Of a stretch of DNA of 64,000 nt, positions 49,119-57,459 are shown one piece after another. The notes beneath the pieces were generated by a model. That model was not told the origin of the DNA and ran no database searches. It was given only the letters and a program-made list of their open reading frames with translations. The stretch is from an uncultured Aquimarina sp. (GTDB lineage: Bacteria > Bacteroidota > Bacteroidia > Flavobacteriales > Flavobacteriaceae): positions 124,001 through 188,000 of the forward strand of contig CANMLL010000010.1 of NCBI GenBank assembly GCA_947498775.1, written 5' to 3'. Within the stretch, counting starts at the first letter, position 1; every line of letters begins with the position of its first letter. A program made the translations under genes and the position numbers.

Positions 49119-51515
49119 ATGAGTGATATTTACATATGGATGATCGTTGCACTGGCGGTTCTGGCCATTGCAGATCTTATTGTTGGTGTAAGCAATGATG
49201 CGGTTAATTTTTTAAATTCTGCGATTGGCTCTAAAGCGATATCTTTCAGAACGATCATGATCGTTGCTAGTATTGGTATTGCAGCAGGAGCTATTTTTTC
49301 TAGTGGATTGATGGAAGTAGCCCGAAAAGGGATTTTTATTCCTGGTGAATTTTATTTTGACGAGATCATGATCATCTTTATGGCGGTTATGATCACGGAT
49401 ATTTTGTTGCTCGACTTTTTCAATACCTTGGGGATGCCTACTTCAACTACGGTATCCATTGTATTTGAATTATTGGGAGCTGCGGTATGTGTAGCGCTTT
49501 TAAAAATAGCTGCAGATGCTGACCTTTCTGTATCTGACCTTGGTAACTTTATTAATACCAAAAAGGCAGGAGAGATTATTATAGGTATTTTGTTATCTGT
49601 GGTTGTTGCATTTACTATAGGAGCAATAGTTCAGTATGTTTCAAGATTATTATTATCATTCAATTTTGAAAAGAAGGCAAAGTGGGTTGGCGCACTGTTT
49701 GGAGGAATAGCTCTTACTTCAATATTCTACTTTATATTTATAAAAGGAATAAAAGGAACCAATTATGCTAATTCTATTGTACATCTTTTATATGATGGAG
49801 GAGCAGAAGGCTTATTGGATTGGGCAAATACCTATTTTAATAGTGCTTATGATAGTGTAAAAGAATTGGTTAAAGCCCAAAAAGATCTTTTTAGAATAGA
49901 TACAGAAGCGGGTACTGTTGCCTTAACGCTAAGAGGATTTTTAGAAACCAATGTATTGTTAATTGTTCTTGCAGGTTTTGCTTTACTTTCATTTCTGTCT
50001 TATCTTATTATCACTGTATTTAAGACCAATATTTATAGAATAATTATTATTGTAGGTACATTTGCTTTAGCTCTTGCCTTTGCAGGTAATGATTTGGTAA
50101 ATTTTATTGGAGTGCCTATCGCCGCTTGGCAATCTTATGAAGCCTGGGCCGCATCTGGAGTTACTGCAGAATCTTTTACCATGGGTATACTTGCTTCAAA
50201 AGTGGCTACACCAACCTATCTTTTATTAGCCGCAGGTCTTATTATGGTGTTTACTTTATGGTTTTCGGCGAAAGCCAGAAATGTTGTCAAAACTTCTATC
50301 GATTTATCACGTCAGGGTGATGGGGAGGAGAAATTTAGACCAAATTTTTTATCTAGGGAAATTGTACGACTTACCATATTAATATCAGAATCAATTTCGT
50401 TTATTACACCAAGAGCTTTTAAAAAACTAAGTGATAATCGGTTTAACGAACAAGAAGTAATAGCGGCAAACGCTTTTCTTAAGAAAGAAGATCAACCAGC
50501 GTTTGATATGGTAAGAGCGGCTGTAAATCTAATGGTTGCCGGTATTTTAATTTCTATTGCAACCTCTATGAAATTACCATTATCAACTACCTATGTAACC
50601 TTTATGGTGGCTATGGGTACTTCATTGGCAGACAGAGCATGGGGTAGCGAGAGTGCAGTATATCGGGTAGCTGGAGTGCTTAATGTAATAGGGGGCTGGT
50701 TTTTTACTGCAATTAGTGCATTTTTGGCAGCTGCAGTTATTGCATTTCTGATTAATATAAATCAGCCTGTAATGACTGGCGTTTTATTGTTGGTTGCTTT
50801 ACTTTTGTTAGTTAGAAGTACTATAAAGTATAGAAATAGGACCAAGGCAGAAAGAGCCGAAGATCGACTCAAAAAATCAGAAAGTAGTTCTATTCAAGGG
50901 GTCATTGAAGAAAGTGCAGATAATATAAAGTCCTTTGTTGCTAGAGGAAATAAAATTTATGGAAATACTATAGAAAGCCTTGCAAAATATGACCTTTCGG
51001 CTCTAAAGAAAAGTAGAAAGGGAATTGCCAAATTAGAGACAGAAGTTGAGGAATTAAGAGATAGTATTTTTTACTTCATTAAAAATTTAGATGATTCTAG
51101 TGTTGGAGCCAGTAATTTTTATATTTCTATTTTAGGTTATCTGGAAGATATTGCTCAATCTTTAGAATATATCGCAAAGGTCAGTCACAAACATGTGAAT
51201 AATAACCATAAAAAATTAAGATTTAATCAAATTAAAGATCTCAAAGAAATAGAAGATCATTTGGATCATTTTTTTGGGCATATCAAGAAAGTTTTTGATA
51301 AAAGAGATTTTAACACTCTTAACGGTATTATTAGTGATAAACAAGAATTATTCACTATAGTAAATGATAAAATCAATAAGCAAGTTGCTAGAACCAGAAC
51401 AGAGGAAAGCAGTCCTAAAAACACTACGTTGTACTTTGGTCTATTAATGGAAACAAAAGATTTGATTACTGCAACAATGAATTTATTGGCAACCTATAGA
51501 GATCATCAGGATTAA
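49119..51515 (+). CDS. pitA: Pit-family phosphate transporter fused to a C-terminal PhoU-like domain
   Basis: A 798-residue protein. The N-terminal half carries the PHO4/Pit signatures GVSNDAVNFLNSAIGSKA (about residues 24-41) and GNDLVNFIGVPIAAWQS (about 325-341), with roughly eleven helices; it should carry phosphate with H+ or Na+. After the last helix (near 565) is a charged helical region to the end (ADNIKSFVARGNKIYGNTIESLAKYDLSALKKSRKG...), of the PhoU/Pit-accessory (DUF47) type, which in other bacteria is a separate gene. Pho box-like repeats precede it and phoB-phoR follow 140 bases later. Confidence 0.9.
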   Translation: MSDIYIWMIVALAVLAIADLIVGVSNDAVNFLNSAIGSKAISFRTIMIVASIGIAAGAIFSSGLMEVARKGIFIPGEFYFDEIMIIFMAVMITDILLLDFFNTLGMPTSTTVSIVFELLGAAVCVALLKIAADADLSVSDLGNFINTKKAGEIIIGILLSVVVAFTIGAIVQYVSRLLLSFNFEKKAKWVGALFGGIALTSIFYFIFIKGIKGTNYANSIVHLLYDGGAEGLLDWANTYFNSAYDSVKELVKAQKDLFRIDTEAGTVALTLRGFLETNVLLIVLAGFALLSFLSYLIITVFKTNIYRIIIIVGTFALALAFAGNDLVNFIGVPIAAWQSYEAWAASGVTAESFTMGILASKVATPTYLLLAAGLIMVFTLWFSAKARNVVKTSIDLSRQGDGEEKFRPNFLSREIVRLTILISESISFITPRAFKKLSDNRFNEQEVIAANAFLKKEDQPAFDMVRAAVNLMVAGILISIATSMKLPLSTTYVTFMVAMGTSLADRAWGSESAVYRVAGVLNVIGGWFFTAISAFLAAAVIAFLININQPVMTGVLLLVALLLLVRSTIKYRNRTKAERAEDRLKKSESSSIQGVIEESADNIKSFVARGNKIYGNTIESLAKYDLSALKKSRKGIAKLETEVEELRDSIFYFIKNLDDSSVGASNFYISILGYLEDIAQSLEYIAKVSHKHVNNNHKKLRFNQIKDLKEIEDHLDHFFGHIKKVFDKRDFNTLNGIISDKQELFTIVNDKINKQVARTRTEESSPKNTTLYFGLLMETKDLITATMNLLATYRDHQD

Positions 51516-51532
51516 ATTTGAGAAGATTTCAT

Positions 51533-51572
51533 AACGTTAAGGAATTGTTATCCTTATAAGATTTTTATGTTA
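51533..51572 (+). promoter_or_regulatory. Pho box-like repeats upstream of phoB
   Basis: AACGTTA ending 51539, ATTGTTA ending 51550 and TATGTTA ending 51572 are on one 11-base phase (distances 11 and 22). This is the same heptamer family in the opposite orientation to that upstream of pitA. The start codon of phoB is at 51656, with TATATTTA (51623-51630) as a possible -7 element. This would be autoregulation of phoBR. Confidence 0.55.
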
Positions 51573-51655
51573 GCTTGTTGCTTCCAAGTCAGATCCTTGT
51601 TAAAACTTTCATTGTAACATAGTATATTTACCTATCGTGATAATTTTAGGAAAAC

Positions 51656-52339
51656 ATGAATAAAAAAGATATTACTATTTTATTGGTAGACGATGAACCA
51701 GATATTTTGGAAATCGTGGGATACAATCTTAATGCAGAAGGGTACCATGTAGTTACTGCAGAAAACGGTTTAGAAGCTGTTAAAATTGCTAAAAAGAAAA
51801 AACCACACTTAATTATTCTTGATGTTATGATGCCAGAAATGGATGGTATCGAAGCGTGTGAGCAAATACGAAAGTTACCTGATCTGCAGAGTACAATTAT
51901 TACTTTTCTTACAGCGAGAGGAGAGGATTACTCTCAAGTAGCTGGTTTTGATGCAGGTGCAGATGATTACATCACTAAACCTATTCGCCCCAAAGTGTTA
52001 GTGAGTAAGGTAAAAGCATTACTTCGCAGACTTAAAGAGGAAGAGTCTTCAGATAATGTATTAAAAATAGGAAGTTTGGTAATCAATCGAGACGAATATA
52101 AGATCGTTAAAGACAAAAAAGAGATCGTATTACCCAGAAAAGAGTTTGAATTATTATCTTTATTGGCCTCTAAACCTGGTAAGGTGTTTAAGCGAGAAGA
52201 TATCCTTGATAAGGTTTGGGGTAACGAGGTCATCGTAGGAGGCCGTACTATCGATGTTCATATTAGAAAGTTAAGAGAAAAAATCGGCGATAATAGTTTT
52301 AAAACTATCAAAGGAGTTGGATATAAGTTTGTAGTTTAA
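51656..52339 (+). CDS. phoB: PhoB-like response regulator (OmpR family)
   Basis: A 227-residue regulator: receiver domain at residues ~6-120 with the acidic triad (DDE at 12-14) and phosphoacceptor Asp56 in LIILDVMMPEMDG, conserved Thr in FLTARGED and Lys in DDYITKP; and a winged-helix DNA-binding domain at ~135-225 (RKEFELLSLLASKPGKVFKREDILDKVWG, GRTIDVHIRKLREKIG, TIKGVGYKFV). It is the likely reader of the 11-bp repeats in this region. The histidine kinase gene starts at the base after its stop codon. Confidence 0.88.
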   Translation: MNKKDITILLVDDEPDILEIVGYNLNAEGYHVVTAENGLEAVKIAKKKKPHLIILDVMMPEMDGIEACEQIRKLPDLQSTIITFLTARGEDYSQVAGFDAGADDYITKPIRPKVLVSKVKALLRRLKEEESSDNVLKIGSLVINRDEYKIVKDKKEIVLPRKEFELLSLLASKPGKVFKREDILDKVWGNEVIVGGRTIDVHIRKLREKIGDNSFKTIKGVGYKFVV

Positions 52340-53419
52340 ATGGCAGAAAACTTTAAAAAGTCATATAGGTTCGCATACCTGTCGTCTTTATACATAACTA
52401 TTTTATTAACGCTCGGGATGAGCGTTTTTTTATACTTTCAATCAATACTTAACCCATTATTTATGGTAGGTTTTGCAATAGCTTGCTATGGGATCTGTTT
52501 TTTGATTGTTCAATATCGAGTAGAAAAATTTATTTATCGAAGAGTTCGTAGAATCTATGACGACATCGAAATGCTTGATGTCGAAAAGATTGGTGATAGT
52601 CCGGTAACCACAGACATGAGAACTCTAATTAAAGAAGTTGAGAAATTTGCCCAAAAGAGAAAAACAGAAATAGAAACCCTAAAAATCAGGGAAACTTATC
52701 GCAAAGAGTTTATGGGCAATGTTTCTCACGAACTTAAAACCCCTTTGTTTACGGTACAGGGATATATTCTCACCCTTTTAGATGGAGCAAAAGATGATCC
52801 TAAGATTTTGGATAAATACTTGAATCGAGCCAATAAAGGTGTAGAACGCCTCATCTATATTGTAAAAGATCTGGACATGATTACCAAATTAGAAACAGGT
52901 GATCTTAATCTTAATTATAGCAATTTTGATATTGTAGAGTTGGTTCAAAGTGTATTTGATCTATATGAAATGAAAGCGGCAAAAAAGAACATTGCGCTTA
53001 CATTTGATATGAATTATACAGAACCAATTATGGTTCATGCCGATAAAGAGCGAATACAACAGGTACTTTCCAACCTTATTGTAAATTCTATTAAATATGG
53101 AAAAGAAGATGGAACTACCGAAGTAAGTATCGAAGATTTGATACGTAATAAGACTATTGTAAGAGTTACCGATAATGGAGAAGGTATCGCACAAGCACAC
53201 ATCTCTAGATTGTTTGAGCGTTTTTATCGAGTCGATAAAAGTGGCTCTCGTAAAGAAGGAGGCTCTGGGCTGGGGCTAGCAATTGTTAAGCATATCATCG
53301 AAGCTCATCATGAACGTATTTATGTAGAAAGTGACTATCGCGTAGGAAGTGAATTTTCATTTACCCTTGAAAAAGTGAAAAAGTTCCCCGTAGTCGATGT
53401 CGGTGCTAAAACTACTTAA
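52340..53419 (+). CDS. phoR: PhoR-like sensor histidine kinase
   Basis: A 359-residue kinase with two N-terminal helices (about 12-31 and 39-58), no periplasmic domain of note and no clear PAS domain, then the phosphoacceptor His130 in FMGNVSHELKTPL and an HATPase domain with NLIVNSIKYG, DNGEGI, ERFYRVDKSGSR and GSGLGLAIVKHI. The short extracytoplasmic part fits PhoR, which senses phosphate through the transporter and PhoU and not directly. Its final 63 bases overlap the convergent glycosyltransferase gene. Confidence 0.87.
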   Translation: MAENFKKSYRFAYLSSLYITILLTLGMSVFLYFQSILNPLFMVGFAIACYGICFLIVQYRVEKFIYRRVRRIYDDIEMLDVEKIGDSPVTTDMRTLIKEVEKFAQKRKTEIETLKIRETYRKEFMGNVSHELKTPLFTVQGYILTLLDGAKDDPKILDKYLNRANKGVERLIYIVKDLDMITKLETGDLNLNYSNFDIVELVQSVFDLYEMKAAKKNIALTFDMNYTEPIMVHADKERIQQVLSNLIVNSIKYGKEDGTTEVSIEDLIRNKTIVRVTDNGEGIAQAHISRLFERFYRVDKSGSRKEGGSGLGLAIVKHIIEAHHERIYVESDYRVGSEFSFTLEKVKKFPVVDVGAKTT

Positions 53420-54412
53420 GCCTCTATACATATTCAAATCATGTAACTTTTTTAGGGTAAAATCGTTTTGATTACAGCTAGGCACTAACTTATTTAGAGT
53501 TAAACGTTGTGCAAGATATTCCTGTTCAAATTGCCCGGGAGTGGGTATAAAGAATGCTTTTTTCTTCAATTTGGCAAGATCCATGACCGTAGTATAGCCC
53601 GATCTGGAAATAATAAGATTACTACTGTTTATAGTATTTTCAAGATCCTTTCCTGTAAGATAGTTATGAATAGTAATATTATTTTTTACAAAAGTCTGTT
53701 GCGTACCCTCAATTAAACCTCGTACAAATACGATTTTCTTATCACTTTGTTCAAACTCCTGGAAAAGTTTCTGTTCTAGTAATGTGCGTTGTGGCTCAGG
53801 ACCAGATAACAATACCATTATGTCATATCTTTTTGGTACTATCTGATATTTAAACCTACTTAACGGACCTAGATACATAACCGGAACGGTACTTTTTTTT
53901 GGATGCCCTAACTCACCACTCAGGTTGGGATCATCAGCCATATCAGGAACCCAACATACATCAAATTTCTTGATGTATTTATTGTGAAGCTTTGTGCTAA
54001 AAGAGGTAGTATTTCCACTTAGAACGGTTAATTGATGAGTAATAAAAACAGAAGAAACACTCTTATGCCTTACTCCCATTCTATTATCAGAGATGATACC
54101 ACAAAATTTTTCTTCCTCCAGTATTCGTTTAATAGCTTTTTTTTCTGCATTAATTGTGTGCACTATCTTAGGGCTGTTTAAAAGCATTTTTAGCTTAAAA
54201 TTACCGCCCTTTTTAGAGTATTCAATATGATAAGAAGGTAATGTCTTAGTTTGCAATTCAGGAAACTCCTTTTTTAATAATGAAAGAGCGGCACCATCTG
54301 ATGCGATAACAGGTGCTATACCTTGATCTATAAGTGCGTTAATGATCGGTATACAGCGAGTTGCATGGCCTAGTCCCCAGTTAAGTGGAGCTACAAGTAC
54401 TTTTTTGTCCAA
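53357..54412 (-). CDS. MurG-like glycosyltransferase (GT family 28 type)
   Basis: A 351-residue protein with KVLVAPLNWGLGHATRCIPII at the N-terminus (the GxGHATR acceptor loop of this group), a middle VLLSGPEPQRTLLEQKL (sugar-nucleotide region) and the C-terminal ISRSGYTTVMDLAKLKKKAFFIPTPGQFEQEYLA, which binds the donor phosphates. It is a member of the MurG/GT28 family, often annotated as a UDP-GlcNAc:LPS-type transferase. Substrate unknown. Its stop codon lies within the phoR gene (63-base tail overlap). Confidence 0.85.
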   Translation of the reverse strand: MDKKVLVAPLNWGLGHATRCIPIINALIDQGIAPVIASDGAALSLLKKEFPELQTKTLPSYHIEYSKKGGNFKLKMLLNSPKIVHTINAEKKAIKRILEEEKFCGIISDNRMGVRHKSVSSVFITHQLTVLSGNTTSFSTKLHNKYIKKFDVCWVPDMADDPNLSGELGHPKKSTVPVMYLGPLSRFKYQIVPKRYDIMVLLSGPEPQRTLLEQKLFQEFEQSDKKIVFVRGLIEGTQQTFVKNNITIHNYLTGKDLENTINSSNLIISRSGYTTVMDLAKLKKKAFFIPTPGQFEQEYLAQRLTLNKLVPSCNQNDFTLKKLHDLNMYRGLSSFSTDIDYGELFHFFKGK

Positions 54413-54618
54413 ATGTCTTAGTTTTTAGTTTGTTAGAGCAACCGACTATTTCATTTAATTATAAAAGTAATCCTATTTCTTTGTGGGTATATTTCCTTAA
54501 TTTTACCAAAAAATTATCTTTAGTGAAACTCCATACTGTAAATGAATATAAAAACAAAGGAGTTAGGTGTAACAGATACCAAAGTAAAAAGACAAGTATA
54601 TTAGAAATAGAAGTATAG

Positions 54619-55293
54619 GTGGGAAGCAAGAATAAATTAAAACGATTTAACGAGAATAAAACATTTCATAATGTTCTAGAGCCCACAAGAGAAGAGGTTC
54701 TTAATAATTCGTGGGGTTATAAAGGAAAGTGGAAGGAGAAGTTTTTTAAAAATTCAAAGCCAATTGTACTCGAACTAGGTTGTGGTAAGGGAGAATATGC
54801 AGTAGGATTGGCAGAGAAATATCCTGACACCAATTTTATAGGAATTGATATCAAAGGAGCGCGATTTTGGCGTGGCGCCAAGACGGCTGTAGAAAACGAG
54901 ATGAGTAATGTGGGTTTCATAAGAACCCAAATCGAATTAATAGATCACATTTTTGAAGCAGGAGAAATTGATGAGATATGGATCACATTCCCCGACCCGC
55001 AGATTAAGTATAAGCGCACAAAACACCGATTAACCAATCACCAGTTTTTGCAGCGTTATAAAAAGGTTTTAAAACCTGAAGGGATTGTGCATCTTAAAAC
55101 CGATAGCGAGTTTATGCATGGGTATACCTTGGGATTATTGCATGGCGAAGGACACAAAGTATTGTATGCCAATCATAACGTGTATCATAACGAGGGAGCT
55201 CCAGAGGTGGTAACCGCGATTCAAACTTTTTATGAAAAACAATATTTAGAACAAAATAAACCCATAACTTACATCCAGTTTAAGATCTCATAA
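54619..55293 (+). CDS. trmB: tRNA (guanine-N7-)-methyltransferase
   Basis: A 224-residue methyltransferase with the AdoMet motif LELGCGKGEYAVGLAEKYP (about residues 51-69), IGIDIKGARFWRGAKTA, and the TrmB-specific WITFPDPQIKYKRTKHRLTNHQFLQRY. It methylates G46 in the variable loop of tRNAs. The start is GTG 54619; the only ATG in frame nearby is inside the conserved part. The 206-base gap to the glycosyltransferase holds a possible -7 (TATCTTTA). LysE follows after 14 bases. Confidence 0.95.
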   Translation: MGSKNKLKRFNENKTFHNVLEPTREEVLNNSWGYKGKWKEKFFKNSKPIVLELGCGKGEYAVGLAEKYPDTNFIGIDIKGARFWRGAKTAVENEMSNVGFIRTQIELIDHIFEAGEIDEIWITFPDPQIKYKRTKHRLTNHQFLQRYKKVLKPEGIVHLKTDSEFMHGYTLGLLHGEGHKVLYANHNVYHNEGAPEVVTAIQTFYEKQYLEQNKPITYIQFKIS

Positions 55294-55307
55294 TTGGCAC
55301 TACAATT

Positions 55308-55934
55308 TTGGAAACTACAAGACTTTTTTTGGTTACTTTTTTTGCAGCACTGGTTGGGGTTATACCTCCGGGATTGGTTAATATGACTGTGGCCAGGACA
55401 TGCCTTGAAAGAGGTAAAAACAATGGTATTTTAGTGGCTATAGGAGCTTCTATAGTTGTTGTATTTCAGGCGTTGATTGCTATACTTTTGGCTAAATATA
55501 TATTCTTTAACCCATTTGTTAGAAATATATTATTGCGAACAGGGGCGGTTATCTTTTTTTTGATGGCGATTTATTTCTTTGCAAAGGCAAAACAAAAAGC
55601 AAAAATTAAAGTCTATCGTAATATAGATACTAGAAGTTTTTTTAAAGGAGTCATGATGTCTGTAATTAACGTGCTACCTATACCTTATTTTGTAGCCATT
55701 GCAGCAGGAATGAGTGTTAGTGGCAAAATCGAATACGATACCTCACGTATCATCGCATTTATAATCGCAGCTGGAAGCGGAACTTTTGTTACACTTTATC
55801 TTTACGTGTTTTCTTTCTTGAAAATTGAAAAGAAAACAGCATCCATTACTAAGTATACTAATTATTTTATGGGTATATTAATGCTAGTTTTAGTGTTGAT
55901 TACCTTAGCAAGAATCATATACACATGGGAGTAA
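55308..55934 (+). CDS. LysE family translocator
   Basis: A 208-residue protein with six helices and the LysE/RhtB N-terminal pattern FFAALVGVIPPGLVNMTVARTCLERG, in which PPGLVN is the typical motif. The family exports amino acids; the substrate is unknown. No ATG is available at the family N-terminus, so translation likely begins at TTG 55308. The stop codon lies in the first bases of the alkyltransferase-like gene (10-base overlap). Confidence 0.87.
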   Translation: METTRLFLVTFFAALVGVIPPGLVNMTVARTCLERGKNNGILVAIGASIVVVFQALIAILLAKYIFFNPFVRNILLRTGAVIFFLMAIYFFAKAKQKAKIKVYRNIDTRSFFKGVMMSVINVLPIPYFVAIAAGMSVSGKIEYDTSRIIAFIIAAGSGTFVTLYLYVFSFLKIEKKTASITKYTNYFMGILMLVLVLITLARIIYTWE

Positions 55935-56263
55935 AAAAAGAGGAAACAAATTTCTTTGAAAGGGTTTATGAGGTTGCTAAACTTATTCCATATGGCAGAG
56001 TTACGTCATATGGCGCAATTGCCAAATATCTTGGTGCTGCTCGTAGTGCTCGTATGGTTGGTTGGGCAATGAACGCTTGTGATGGTCGAGAAGATGTACC
56101 TGCACACAGAGTCGTAAATCGCAAAGGGATTCTAACTGGGAAACATCATTTTCAAGGCACAAATCTGATGCAACAGTTATTAGAAAGTGAAGGGATAGAA
56201 GTCATCGACAATCAGATTCAAGACTTTGAAAAGATATTTTGGGATCCGATGCAGGAATTATAA
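55925..56263 (+). CDS. alkyltransferase-like protein (ATL, no active-site Cys)
   Basis: A 112-residue protein covering only the DNA-binding half of O6-alkylguanine-DNA alkyltransferase: VYEVAKLIPYGRVTSYGAIAKYLGAARSARMVGWAMNACDG. The active-site PCHR is replaced by PAHR (VPAHRVVNRKG), so it cannot accept an alkyl group. ATL proteins bind O6-alkylguanine and hand the lesion to nucleotide excision repair. The end of the LysE gene overlaps it by 10 bases. Its function is well supported by the family. Confidence 0.9.
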   Translation: MGVKKEETNFFERVYEVAKLIPYGRVTSYGAIAKYLGAARSARMVGWAMNACDGREDVPAHRVVNRKGILTGKHHFQGTNLMQQLLESEGIEVIDNQIQDFEKIFWDPMQEL

Positions 56264-56342
56264 TTTTGCAGATACCCTATTATTTCCTAATTTTTGAAAA
56301 ATTTACAAATAATAATGCATCAGGGGTAGAAACGGCATCCTT

Positions 56343-56377
56343 TTTTGTGTCATCCCGAGCTTGTCGAAGGAGGCACT
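56343..56377. repeat. dispersed GAGCTTGTCGAAG hairpin after the ATL gene
   Basis: GAGCTTGTCGAAG at 56357-56369, with partly complementary flanks (GTGTCATCC on the left, GGAGGCAC on the right). It is between two convergent genes. Confidence 0.55.
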
Positions 56378-56421
56378 AAAAATATATAGTGAATAGCCCG
56401 CTCGGATGCTCAAATCTAATA

Positions 56422-57267
56422 TTAAAAAGAAACCCCAATACCAGCAGAAAAGGTCGAGAAATCAACGCTACCTATTTTAAGATGCTCGTACCCACCCGAA
56501 AATTTATATCGCTGATAATGATAGTTTAACAATGCAGTAAATTTGTTTACTGATTCTTGATTGATGAATGACCCATAAAAATTTGTTTCTATACTAAATG
56601 GTTTTGCGAAGAATAGCTCTGCTCCAAGACCATAAGCAAAACCAAACTCCTCGACTTCGCCACCAACATAAACCGCTCCTAATCCCCACCAGGCATTAAA
56701 TCGTTCGGTACGAACTCGATGGTATTTTGCCATTGCAGTAAATATGGCCAGAGTGTTATTGCCAAAATTGGTGTTCTCTTCCCATAATTGAAGATAATCT
56801 ACTTCTAGACCGATTCGATTAAGAAATTTTGTATCGATATTAAAATGGTTTCCGTGTAACTTAGCATTTTCAGTAATAAATCGATTATGAATAGCAGTTC
56901 TAAATATTGATGTGTTATCACCTTGTTCGTAAGAATAATTACCCTTTTTAGAGTAGTTGAAATATGGGTATTTTGTAATCGAAGCCATACTGCCTTTGTA
57001 TTCGGTTTCCATTGGTGTTTCGATTACAGTATAATACGTTGCATATAAAAGACTTTCAATCAAAAAGAGACTAATATCTTCTAGTAGAAAACTATAATCA
57101 GAATCATCATCATTTTCATAATTGTTTCGATATTCTGACCTGGAACTTCTATTTTTGAGTTCTTCTTTTTTGCTTAAACTTTCTTCAGCTTTTTCTAGTT
57201 TTCCCTGACCATAGCTCAAATCACAGGATAAAATAAGTACGATTATAAACAGTAAAGATGGTTTCAT
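56422..57267 (-). CDS. uncharacterised outer-membrane beta-barrel protein
   Basis: About 281 residues with a signal peptide (PSLLFIIVLILSCDLSYGQ), an acidic charged segment (residues ~20-60), then alternating strands ending in Phe (FSAGIGVSF), the mark of a Bam-assembled barrel. It has the Gly and aromatic alternation VWW..GLGAVYVGGEVEEFGFAYGLGAELFFA. I find no close family. The start is either ATG 57276 or 57267; I prefer the second. It is divergent from the Mrp gene. Confidence 0.65.
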   Translation of the reverse strand: MKPSLLFIIVLILSCDLSYGQGKLEKAEESLSKKEELKNRSSRSEYRNNYENDDDSDYSFLLEDISLFLIESLLYATYYTVIETPMETEYKGSMASITKYPYFNYSKKGNYSYEQGDNTSIFRTAIHNRFITENAKLHGNHFNIDTKFLNRIGLEVDYLQLWEENTNFGNNTLAIFTAMAKYHRVRTERFNAWWGLGAVYVGGEVEEFGFAYGLGAELFFAKPFSIETNFYGSFINQESVNKFTALLNYHYQRYKFSGGYEHLKIGSVDFSTFSAGIGVSF

Positions 57268-57400
57268 ATTTTGCATGTAAAAGTTTTGAAATTTCTAGAT
57301 TACACAAATCATACCGTTTTAGAAAATTAGAATATCATGAATAGCGATACGACTATAAATCATTTCGATTTATGAGCTTTATAATCTTAACTTTTCGACC

Positions 57401-57408
57401 TATCTTTG
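57401..57408 (+). promoter_or_regulatory. -7 promoter element for the Mrp gene
   Basis: TATCTTTG, an exact TAnnTTTG, 52 bases before the ATG at 57460. No clear -33 TTG. Confidence 0.5.
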
Positions 57409-57459
57409 CGTTTAGAATGAATCTAGATAGATTTATTTTCAGAAAAAGAGAAAATACAG

